From contig OY282559.1 of assembly GCA_958295665.1 (NCBI GenBank), forward strand, positions 130,113,605 to 130,177,604: a DNA stretch of 64,000 bases. Reading direction: 5' to 3'. This DNA is from Tipula vernalis. Taxonomy: Eukaryota; Arthropoda; Insecta; Diptera; Tipulidae. The translations under genes and the position numbers were made by a program. Positions 33,705 to 44,489 of this stretch are shown here, piece after piece. The notes under the pieces are model-generated. The model worked only from the letters and a program-made list of their open reading frames with translations, was not told the origin of the DNA and ran no database searches. The stretch's first letter is position 1. Each line of letters starts with the position of its first letter.

Positions 33705-34404
33705 TTTTATTTCCCTTTATTTAATATTACAACTGATTTACAAATCATTCAGTAATTTATCTTTCTTAAATGAAGATTCACATTTGACGGGCAGTAGCCC
33801 AATGGTTACTCCCGTTTGAATTTACATAGTAATTATTTTTCTCTATCCGAATTAAATACAACTGCCCAATTCCAAAGGTTTCTGCCTTTGAAGTCTTCTT
33901 ACTGCATTGGTGGTATCCAACAAACTTCGTATGTCTGCATTTTGGTGCCAAGATATCCGCTGAATGTGTTTCTTCGCATGATTTTGTATTTCTTCACTTA
34001 CATATTCCATATTTAAGTCCCTATGGAGGTTATCATTTCTAATGTACCATGGTGCGTTTACAATGCCACGCAGCACTTTGTTTTGAAAACATTGAATCAT
34101 TTGTACATTTGTCTTCTTGGTACAACCCCAAAGTTGAATACCGTAGGTCCATATTGGTTTAAGTATTTGCTGATATAATAGCAATTTGTTATGTATTGTA
34201 AGCTCAGAGTTTCTACCTATTAGCCAATACATTTTCCTATATTTAATGTTAAATTCTTCTTTTTTCTTTTTAACATGCTCTTTCTATCTAAGCTTGCAAT
34301 CGAGAGTCATGCAGAGGTATTTGGCTGTATTTGCATTTGGAACCGGCCTTGAATTAAGTTTCACTGGAATCCAGTTAACTTTCTGGTTTGTGAAGTTTAC
34401 GTGA
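33705..34404 (-). mobile_element. 5'-truncated Jockey-like LINE between GGTAAT arrays
   Basis: A minus-strand copy of the LINE family at 832-5360. It holds the end of ORF2 (readable from the NFTNQK region, then YLAVFAFGT-complement region, MYWLIGRNSELTIHNKLLLY, QILKPIWTYGIQLWG, and the natural C-terminus LELGSCI at 33855) and the 3' UTR with AATAAAGG, ending in a short T-rich (poly A) tail at 33705. It is cut off at the 5' end at about 34404. It lacks the solo LTR seen in the other copy and is intact over the last 126 codons. Because the target is a simple repeat, a target duplication cannot be recognised. Confidence 0.9.
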
Positions 34405-35440
34405 ACGTAGTAATGGTAATGGTAATGGTAATGGTAATGGTAATGGTAATGGTAATGGTAATGGTAATGGTAATGGTAATGGTAATGGTAATGGTAATGG
34501 TAATGGTAATGGTAATGGTAATGGTAATGGTAATGGTAATGGTAATGGTAATGGTAATGGTAATGGTAATGGTAATGGTAATGGTAATGGTAATGGTAAT
34601 GGTAATGGTAATGGTAATGGTAATGGTAATGGTAATGGTAATGGTAATGGTAATGGTAATGGTAATGGTAATGGTAATGGTAATGGTAATGGTAATGGTA
34701 ATGGTAATGGTAATGGTAATGGTAATGGTAATGGTAATGGTAATGGTAATGGTAATGGTAATGGTAATGGTAATGGTAATGGTAATGGTAATGGTAATGG
34801 TAATGGTAATGGTAATGGAAATGGTAATGGTAATGGTAATGGTAATAGTAATGGTAATGGTAATGGTAATGGTAATGGTAATGGTAATGGTAATGGTAAT
34901 GGTAATGGTAATGGTAATGGTAATGGTAATGGTAATGGTAATGGTAATGGTAATAGTAATGGTAATGGTAATGGTAATGGTAATGGTAATGGTAATGGTA
35001 ATGGTAATGGTAATGGTAATGGTAATGGTAATGGTAATGGTAATGGTAATGGTAATGGTAATGGTAATGGTAATGGTAATGGTAATGGTAATGGTAATGG
35101 TAATGGTAATGGTAATGGTAATGGTAATGGTAATGGTAATGGTAATGGTAATGGTAATGGTAATGGTAATGGTAATGGTAATGGTAATGGTAATGGTAAT
35201 GGTAATGGTAATGGTAATGGTAATGGTAATGGTAATGGTAATGGTAATGGTAATGGTAATGGTAATGGTAATGGTAATGGTAATGGTAATGGTAATGGTA
35301 ATGGTAATGGTAATGGTAATGGTAATGGTAATGGTAATGGTAATGGTAATGGCAATTGTAATCGCAATGGTAATGGTAATGGTAATGGTAGTAATAATTA
35401 TAACGGTAACGGTAAGATTAATGGTAATAGTGATAGGATT
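34405..35440. repeat. (GGTAAT)n hexamer array B, about 1 kb
   Basis: Tandem GGTAAT on the same strand and of similar length to array A, with a few variants (ggaaat near 34817; aatagt near 34845 and 34953). Its right edge ends in the same decayed tail as array A: ggcaattgtaatcgcaat, taataattataacggtaacg, attaatggtaatag, and then leaves the repeat with tgataggatttg at about 35431. Confidence 0.97.
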
Positions 35441-35829
35441 TGTATGGAAAAGGTACGAGGTCGGAAATGGTCCTATTTAAAGATAAAGGTGACAAAAAAT
35501 ATAAAACAAAAATAAATAAAAATAAACTTTAAAGTTAATCACCTTCATTGAATATGGACTAAAACGTGAAAAATAGTTTTTTTTTTTGGACAAGAAATTT
35601 TCCTTAACTATGTTTCATTAAAAATGAAAATATGTGATGCACTCAATATAAAAAAAAATCCAGCATAATATAACATCTTCGATTAACCTTCTTTGTTAAC
35701 TGTAAAAAAAGAAAAAATTAACTTTCAAACATTTATTGCACCAAAATCGCACAAAATTTTTAAGTTGTGGATAATGAGCAAAAACAAATAGTATCTACAG
35801 AACCAAATTTTTCGAAACTTATGATATCT
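35441..35829. other. No gene recognised
   Basis: AT-rich spacer with long A and T runs; no readable motif. Confidence 0.4.
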
Positions 35830-37149
35830 GAAAATCAACAAAAATCAGTCATGGCGGGGAACAAATCAACGTTGTTTTAAATGTAAGAAGCAACAACATG
35901 ATTGATATTCAACCAATCGACGAACTAATTTAGAGTGCTCTGCCTCCGGAAAATAGGTCATTCTGGTCGTTTGTGTGGCAAAAGGAGCGCTTATAGATTT
36001 TGCTTTTGGAGATCAACGGGAGACAATAAACAAATTAATCAACTAGAACTAGAGCAACAAGAAGCGGAAGGTAGTAGCAGTGATGACTATCGACTACATC
36101 ACTTGTCGACATGAGAGTTAGACTTTACCGAACATGGTAGTGATGTGACCATTAGTTTAATAATTAACAATTGCAAGCTTAGCATGGAAATAGAGATGGG
36201 CGCAATATGTTCAGTTATTAATAATATTGATTATTTAAATTATTTTTCAAATCTTAAGCTAGAAATTAAAATTTATCCAAATTAGCAACGGGAGCGGCAG
36301 CAAGTAAAAGCTTTAGGGCAAATATAAGTAGTTGTTGAGAATAAATTCAAGTACAGATTAACAGTAGTCGATGTGTGTAACAACTTTAAGTCACTGCTTG
36401 GAAGGGATTGGATTGACATTTTGTTTCCAGAATGGTGAAACTATTTCAAAAGTAATTGGCGAATAGATTTTAATATCAACAGTACCACGTTAAAGTTCAA
36501 TGTGCAACATAATTTAATCACTGAGTTGAGAAAAGAGAAGGCGACGCCCAAATTTTTTAAACCGTAAGCACTTCCTTGGTTAATGGAAAAATCAGTAGGG
36601 GAAGAATTGGATCGAAAGATTCAAGAAGGTATAATTAAATCGGCTAGTCACAGTGAATGGGTATTCCCAACGGTCGTGGTTAAGAAAACAAAAATGGCTC
36701 AATACGGTGGGTAAACTCGACATTATATCCAATGGTCTTAATAGATGATTTAATTATGAAGTTGGTAGGCAAAACTTATTTCTCTCTGTTAAAATTAAGA
36801 GGAGCTTATTTACAATTAGCCGTTTCACAAAATAGACAGAAATACTTGGTTGTGAATACCTACAAAGGACCGTTTACCGATGCTAAATGGCATAAGCTCA
36901 GCCCCAATGACTTTTCAAAAGGTAATGGACCAAATAGTTCAAGGCATTTACAGTTCGCAATCTAACGGAAGAGCGGGGCGAAATGTTAGTACCGCGAAAA
37001 GTAACGCATATGAGTTTTTGCAGCAAAAAAAATTGGACCGAATATCAATCGAAACCCAAATTGTAAGATTTGTCTTCAAATATAAAAATACTTCAACAAC
37101 ATCACCGAGGTTTCAGCCGCTGAACTTGTTTTCAGTTACAAACCATTAA
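35830..37149 (+). mobile_element. Ty3/gypsy relic (mag/Kabuki-like)
   Basis: Third gypsy relic. A gag end with zinc-knuckle residues (CRKIGHSGRLC, about 35950), a protease-like stretch (LSMEIEMGAICSVI, about 36180; the catalytic Asp replaced), LLGRDWIDILFPEW (about 36400), then RT: FFKPxALPWLMEKSV, ELDRKIQEGIIKSASHSEWV, IDDLIMKLVGKTYFSLLKL, AYLQLAVSQN and, in another frame, ISSAPMTFQKVMDQIVQGI. After 36960 it jumps to an integrase-like end (SNGRAGRNV, YKNTSTTSP). The RT catalytic box, RNase H and most of integrase are deleted. Confidence 0.75.
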
Positions 37150-37189
37150 CAATTTTGAGAATTTTTTTAACAGCTTGAAAATTAATAAT

Positions 37190-38135
37190 TTTGATTTAAA
37201 CCCAAGTATGGATTTAATAGAGGATAGTTACTATCTTATTTTGACAAAACTAACCGGCTGCTGTCGTAAAAAAAGTTTAGCTGAAAGTGTGCAATTGAAT
37301 AATACCAACTTGAAAACTACTTATCAGGCTGCCGAAAATTAGTATACCATTCTTTAATAGGAACTATTTAGAGTGGCAGTCATTTTATGACATATACTAT
37401 TCTACTATACATGAGAAGGCCAATTTGATTCCATGCCAAAAATTTCAGTATCTTAAGTCGTTTTTGAAAGGTGATGCTCTAGCGCTCATGCGCAATCTCA
37501 ATGTGACCGATGCAAATTCAAAAGGTTCGATCGTAAACGTCACAGTGTTAGTACTTACATGAATTTATTTTTAGGTCAGCCAAATCTTCATCAACCCAAT
37601 GCCACCAGTATTCGTAAATTAGCTGATGTAACAGATGAAGTAATCAGAGGACTAAAGGGTTTAGGCGCAAATGCTGAATCGCCTAATCCGTGGCTAGTAC
37701 ATCTACTAGTTAACAAACTAGATCCGGAAATAATGGCCCTATGGGCACAAAATACAACAGAGAAGGATTTTCCACAATTGAGCGAATTGCTCGATTTCCT
37801 CAGCAAGCGGTCAGACGCACGCAGCCAATACAAAGGTCAAATGTCTTAACTACAAGTGTTACGCAAGTTACCAGTTTTTCCATATATTCTGGAGAACACT
37901 ATAGATTAGTCGATTGTCCACAATTCAAAGCCATGAGTCCAGAGGAGAGGAGCAATAAGGTCAAAGAAATCAAAAGATGTTTTAATTGTTTGGGGTCATC
38001 GCATCCAGTAAATACATGTAATAGTCGGGCTAGATTCTTGAAATGTCAACATCGTCATCATACGATGCTGCATGAAGCAACGGGAATCAATCCAAACAAC
38101 ACAAACCCACAACAGAATTAAGTTACACCTCAAAC
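37190..38135 (+). pseudogene. BEL/Pao gag with zinc knuckles
   Basis: Gag starts near 37209 (MDLIEDSYYLILTKL). After a stop and frame change come NYLEWQSFYDIYYSTIH, KFQYLKSFLKGDALALM, then from 37559 LVHLLVNKLDPEIMALW and PQLSELLDFLSKRSDAR. From about 37885 the next frame carries CFNCLGSSHPVNTC (a CCHC knuckle), then FLKCQHRHHTMLHE, the standard BEL/Pao end with the first Cys of the last knuckle replaced by Arg-Ala context. At least three frame breaks. Confidence 0.85.
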
Positions 38136-38217
38136 AAAAATTGTGCATTAAATCGTTACCAGCAAACCTTCTACACAGACGTATTGTACGAATATACCAA
38201 GCACTGTATCAACCGTT

Positions 38218-38790
38218 GTGTTGCCCACAGCAACAATTCATATACAAGATGCCCTTGGTAAACATCATCGTGTAAGAGCATTAATGGATTCCGCATCACA
38301 AGGATCACTTATAAGTGAAAAGATTTTCTCAATGTTGAACCTAAAGCGTTTAAATGGAAGAGTATTGGTAAGTGGCCTATCTAATACATTGATAGGACAA
38401 GCACGCGGCAAATCAATTCTAACCATATCACCAGTTGGTGATGAAAATTTTGAAATTAAGGTCGAAGCATTTATTCTACCAAAATTACACATTTCGTTAC
38501 CTGAAGTGTTGATAGACGAATTACATTTAGATAAATTGAAGAATCTAAAATTAGCCGATGATAAATTTTACAATGCTAATCAAATTGACATTCTTTTAGG
38601 AGCAGATGTCTTCTTTAGAGTGATACGTGATGGTGGCAATATTGAAATATCCAGTGAGATAGCTGCGTTAAATACATGCTTGATCGTAACTTACGTCGGT
38701 TTTGGGAGGTGGAAGAAATCCTTGAAAGCAAACATTTGGAACACGACAAATGTGAAATACTATTCAAAAATTAAACCTTACGAGTGAGAA
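38218..38790 (+). pseudogene. BEL/Pao protease region
   Basis: Reads HHRVRALMDSASQGSLISEK; the active-site box is D-S-A-S-Q (38287-38301) where most relatives have D-S/T-G-S-Q. It goes on to IDILLGADVFFRVIRDG (about 38584). After about 38675 the original frame (DRNLRRFWEVEEIL) is shifted by one relative to the open frame, so the last 45 codons of the long open frame are spurious. Confidence 0.82.
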
Positions 38791-39710
38791 ACGGTCGATT
38801 AGTTGTCAAATTTTCTTATATTGAATCAAAAGAGTTACTGGGGTCAACATACAACATTGCTTTAAGGAGGTTACATACAGTAGAAGCCCGTTTCAAACGT
38901 GATCCGTGTCTAGAAAGGATGTATAAATCGTTCATGTCGGAATATTTTAATTTAAGTCACATGAGCTTGGTAGAGACATATGAACGTGGTGAATGTTATT
39001 ATTTACCGCCCCATGGCATTTTAAAGGATAATAGCTCTACCACGAAACTTTGCGTAGTTTTTGATGGTTCTGCAAAGTCGCCAACAGGAATTGCTTTAAA
39101 CGAGGCACTGGGCGTTGGTCCAAACGTACAACAGACGTTATTTTCTATTCTAGTCAAATTCCGTTCTCATAAATTTGTCGCTTGTGGTGATCTGGAAAAG
39201 ATGTACCGACAAATTTAGTTAAAACAAGAAGATAATCAATTACAAAATATTTTGTGGCGGTTTAGTGCTACTCAGCCAGTCCAAACTTATCAATTGAATA
39301 CCGTGACCTATGGTACATCATCAACAGCATTTTTGGCAACAAGGTGGCTTGTTGAAATTGCAAATCGTATTGCAAATAAGCATCCGCGCACTGCAAGAGT
39401 TAAAGTAAAAGTCAGCAGAAGAAGTTAAAAAGGTATTTAACAGAATATGGTTTCAATATAAGAAAAATCATTTCGAATGTTCCTGATGTTGACATCGCTG
39501 AAAGGATTGATATAACCCCAAGGAAACAGATATAGGAAAGATGAGAAAAATCACAAACTAGCAAAGATTCTAGGATTATATTGGAATCCTACAAATGATT
39601 GCTTTAGTTATAGTATGGCACTCGACGAAATTCCTAAGCTAACTAAACGATACTTTTTATCAGAATCCAGCAAATTGTTAAATCCATTGGGTTTACTATC
39701 ACATTACTCG
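38784..39710 (+). pseudogene. BEL/Pao reverse transcriptase
   Basis: Linker and fingers: VRNGRLVVKFSYIESKEL, RLHTVEARFKRDP, YKSFMSEYFNLSHM, YYLPPHGILKDNSSTTKLCV, VFDGSAKSPTGIALNEAL, then motif A region KFVACGDLEKMYRQI and a stop. The next block (LWRFSATQPVQTYQLNTVTY; ATRWLVEIANRIA) is in frame, but the YVDD catalytic box is missing: sequence runs from HPRTARVKV straight to degenerate downstream parts. LAKILGLYWNPTNDCF follows near 39555. Confidence 0.85.
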
Positions 39711-39810
39711 TGTTAAAATTCGCTTCCAGGAATTGTGGCACCGGAGTGTAAAATGAAATGAACAATTAGCACCGGATATTAAAGATTCATGGCAAAAGAT
39801 TCGTCTAGAA

Positions 39811-40563
39811 GTGATGAACGTGAACAAGGTGATTATTCCAAGATGGCTGAATACACAAAATTTTGCACATCTCCACGGGTTTTGTGACTCAAGTATAGAA
39901 GCATATGCAGCAGCTATATATGCGGTTATTCCAGGCATTCAGAGTAGATTGGTGGCAGCAAAAAGTAAAGTAGCGCCAATAAAGCCGATTCATAGCATTC
40001 CCCGTATAGAACTATTGGGCACAATTCTACTATTAAAACTGATGACATCAGTTACTCAAGCTCATCAAATCGATTCTATTAAAATATTTATGTGGACCGA
40101 TTCGTCAATAGTGCTAGATTGGCTAGCGACTCCTCCAAGAAGCTGTCAAAATTGGGTTGCAAATCGCACCAGCGTTATACAAATAAATTATCCTCGAAAT
40201 GTGTGCCGGCATGTCCCGACCTCTTCAAATCCAGCGGATGTTGCCACTCGTGGCATGAACACATATGACTTAAATAATTGCTTTTTATGGTGGCTAGAAC
40301 CTAATTGGCTAATCAATGAACAAGATTGGCCTAAACAAATTCGTAACACTAACCCAACGCAGGAAGAAATGAAATCAACAAAGCACATATATGCTACAGT
40401 TCAAATAAAACCGTTGACGCTTACCATAATTGACAGATACAATAGTTTTCGTAAAATGAAAAATGTTTTGGGGTACATACTACGGTATATATACATAATA
40501 TGCGAATACAGAAATGCAACAAAGGTGAAAGAATTTCCGGTGTACTTAATTGTGCAGAATTGA
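39811..40563 (+). pseudogene. BEL/Pao RNase H domain
   Basis: A 250-codon open block with all expected RNase H acidic residues in view: HGFCDSSIEAYAAAIY (first Asp), SIPRIELLGTILL (Glu), IFMWTDSSIVLDWL (Asp) and SSNPADVATRG (last Asp). TKVAPIK-like AKSKVAPIKPIHS and FLWWLEPNWL are also standard. The N-terminal ATG is arbitrary; this is an internal polyprotein segment. It would degrade the RNA of the RNA-DNA hybrid. Confidence 0.85.
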
Positions 40564-40660
40564 ACGAGGCTGAAAATCATATTTTACGAGCTATTCAATC
40601 ATGTGAATTTACAACCGAACTAACCTAAGGCAGCAATCCCAAATTTCATCAAAAAGTAAA

Positions 40661-41960
40661 TTGATCAATCTAAATCCATTCATCGATCATGATGGATTAT
40701 TACGTGTTGGTGGTCGAATACAAAGATTACTAGCTAATGATTTACATAACTTTTTTTACCATCATCCAAGTGCTGGTCTACTAACAAATTTAATTCGTCG
40801 ACATTATTGGATCGTTCGATGCAAAAACTTAGCAAGGTCCGTGGTACATAACTGTATAAATTGTATCCAACAGCGTCCGATTCTGCAAAGGCAACTAATG
40901 GGAAACTTACCTGAGCGTCGAGTACAATTTTCGTATCCGTTTCGTAATTCAGCTGTTGATTTTTGCGGTCCCTTTAAAGTACAAAAGATCAGAAGTAGAG
41001 GTCAACATCCGCAAGACAAGGTTTATGTATGTATTTTCGTATTTTGCGGAATTAAAGCGGTACATATCGAGGTATGCTATGATTTGACCACGGATAGCTT
41101 TCTGGGAGCATTGAAGAGATTTATCGCTCGTAGAGGAATTTGTGTGTGACAATGGTACTAACTTTGTTAGAGCTAATAATTTTTTAAAGGCACTATACAG
41201 GTGTATGAGGGCTAATAATAATAATATTGCATCTTATCTAAATAGATTTAAAATAAATTGGCGATTCAACCCACCAAATTCGCCTCATATGGGGGGCCTA
41301 TGGGAGGCAGCTGTTAAACAAACCAAGGTCCATATGAAACGAGTGATCGGAGATCACATTCTCACCATGGAAGAGTTTCAAACGTTGATGACCCAAATTG
41401 AAGCGACACTAAACTCACGTCCATTTGTATCGGGTAGCTCAGATGATATTGATGCCATAACTCCCGCGCATTTCTTATTCGGGAGAACATTTGTCGATGT
41501 ACGAGATGATCCAGACTTTAACAATAAGTCTATCAAGGGGAGATGGCATTTAACACGGAAAAGTGTTTCATGATTTTTGGAAGAGGTGGCACCGTGAATA
41601 TTTAATCACTTTGCAACGATGAAATAAATGGAGTGAGTAACAAATAAACATAGAGAAAGGCGACGTCGTACTTGTTTCGGAGCCAAATACATTACCAAAT
41701 AATTGGCCACTTGGTAGAATCTTAAAAGTTCATTCCGGTCAAGACGGCAAGGCAAGAGTGGTTACGGTGGAAATGGCCAATAAAAAAATACCAGTTAGAA
41801 GATCCATCCATAGGCTGGCCAAGTTACCAGTAAATATTATTGAATCATCCGATACAATGGGCGGTGGTAATGTTGAAGACATCACTGGAATTATTGTCGA
41901 GCAACTCTTATTAAAACCAAATACACAAACAACTATTTGTTCAAAATGTAATTGAAATTT
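40661..41960 (+). pseudogene. BEL/Pao integrase and C-terminal tail
   Basis: Zinc-binding region: DGLLRVGGRIQRL, HHPSAGLLTNLIRRHYWIV, HNCINCIQQRP. Catalytic core: SAVDFCGPF (first Asp, about 40957), VCIFVFCGIKAVHIEV, then after a one-step frameshift at about 41145 CDNGTNFVRANN (second Asp), SPHMGGLWEAAVKQTKVHM (Glu), ATLNSRPFVSGSSDD and ITPAHFLFGRTF. The tail after a stop (41641-41955) reads GDVVLVSEPNTLPNNWPLGR and PVRRSIHRLAKLPV. The D-D-E set is preserved across the frameshift. Confidence 0.87.
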
Positions 41961-42937
<977 letters not shown>

Positions 42938-43044
42938 GCCAAAATTATAAAGCACCCCTCCCAAATTGCAGTATCTACAAAACGAATGAAGACAAAAATT
43001 AAAACTCAATATTTTTAGGAAATACTTTTTATATTTTATTAATT

Positions 43045-44198
43045 TTAGTATTTTGTAGGTCCTCCTTTGGCTTTGATGACAGCCAGGACTCTTTTATTCA
43101 TCGACCATACTAATTTTTCGCAGGTATTTCTCGATATATTTTTCCATTCCTCTGTCAGCGCACGTTTGAGGTCTTCCTTTGAAGTCATACTGCGATCCCT
43201 GATTTTTTTTTTTTAAATTGACCACAAATTTTCAATGGGATTTAGGTCTGGTGACTGGGCGGGCCAGTCCATGACTCGAATTTGTTTTTTTCGAAACCAA
43301 CTCATCGTAACGCGGGAAGTATGGCAGGGGGCATTATCCTGTTGATAAATTATCGAAGAACTATCCGTTTCCCCAAAGATTTGCCGAATTGAGGCGTTCA
43401 ATGCAGCCTCGAGGACGGTAACATAGTTGGTACTGTTCATCGGACCCTCACAAAACAACAGTTTTCCCACCCCTGATGATGCCATACAACCCCACACCAT
43501 CAGTTTACCCCCTCCATGCTTTACGGTAGGCACTATACAATCAGGATTGTATGCTTCCCCGACTCTTCTTCTTACGATGGTTGCGCCAGGAGTTCCAAAA
43601 ATCTATAAGAATTCCATCAAATTTAACATAAATTTCTCTATTAATTCTTTTAAAATACATAGCACAATTTTTTATTTTTTTTTTGACTAATTATTTTTTA
43701 ATATTTTTTTTTTATATTTACCTCAAAAGTAGGTTCATCTGACCAAACAACTCTCGCCCAATCCACGTCATTCCAATGTTTGTGTTCTCGAGGTCATCTC
43801 AAGCGACTTTTTATGTTGGTAAGTGAGAGCAAAGGTTTTTTTCTTGCTTTACAACCTTTCAATCCAGCTTGCAGGAGCCTTCTTCTAACTGTCCGTGCCG
43901 AAATGTGAACTTCTTGTTCTGTTAAAATCTCTGCAGCTATCTCAGCAGATGTTTTTCTTCGGTTTTTGAGAGATTTTCGCACAATTTGTCGATCGTCTCT
44001 TACCGAAGTGATACGATTTCTGCCTGAGCGTAGTTTATAGGCATAGTCCCCGGTCTCTTTAACCCTTTTCAATGTAGATTCAACTGCTCCACGAGAGCAT
44101 TTTAATTTTTGGGATATTTTAATTTGGCTTACACCCTGGGAATCCAACAACACAATTTGTGCCCTTATTCCTTCACTGAGTTGGCACGCTTTAGGCAT
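43045..44198 (-). pseudogene. Tc1-like transposase with inferred intron
   Basis: Cut-and-paste transposase. Start MPKACQLSEG at 44198, with two helix-turn-helix-type regions (SQIKISQKLKCSRGAVESTL; TSAEIAAEIL, ISARTVRRRLLQAGLKG). A TGA at about 43795 replaces an expected Trp. The first catalytic Asp is in VVWSDEPTFE. A 119-bp intron (43603-43721) follows; splicing gives IFGTPGATIVRRRVGEAYNP and KHGGGKLMVWGCMA. The second Asp is in IIYQQDNAPCHTSRV and the Glu in SPDLNPIENLW. After a frameshift at an A run near 43215 the end reads LVWSMNKRVLAVIKAKGG to a stop at 43045. About 340 residues, normal for the family. Confidence 0.88.
43603..43721 (-). other. Inferred 119-bp intron in Tc1-like transposase
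   Basis: On the minus strand the donor is gag/gtaaat and the acceptor is ttcttatag/attttt. The inside is AT-rich with stops in all frames, while both sides are in phase and match transposase sequence. Most Tc1-like genes have no intron, though the fly element Minos is known to have one. Confidence 0.75.
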
Positions 44199-44489
44199 AA
44201 TTATCACAAACACACTTTTTTTCTCAAAAAACTTACGAAAACTCTTTTTGATTTAAAACACTTTATGTGAAGACTGCACACGATCAAATACAAAACTAAA
44301 ATAAAAAAATTTTACGACGCTACAACTTCTTGTTAAGAACCTAAAACAAAACAAAAATTGGTGATTTTCAATAATTAAGGGTCGCATTCGGTGGGATGAC
44401 TCGTTCGTTAACACCCATTGTTTAGAAAGACATAATATTAATATATAATGCTAATAGATAGGGGTGCTTTATATTTTTGGCCAAGGCTG

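Larger units (their letters stand above)
37190..41960 (+). mobile_element. BEL/Pao retrotransposon, nearly full coding length
   Basis: The best preserved BEL/Pao in the window, in order: gag, zinc knuckles, protease, RT, RNase H, integrase and C-terminal tail. Several stops and frameshifts split it into blocks, and the RT catalytic box is lost, so it is inactive. No LTR pair was identified: the 3' side (41960-42430) is AT-rich and could be a decayed LTR, but nothing similar was found at the 5' side, which abuts a gypsy relic. Confidence 0.88.

Noticed and set aside
32677..35480. Very long open frames on both strands (Met-Val, Ile-Thr, Leu-Pro, Tyr-His repeats)
   Set aside because: They are translations of the GGTAAT hexamer in successive frames. 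A six-base repeat without stops is open in most frames; there is no start context or unique sequence.
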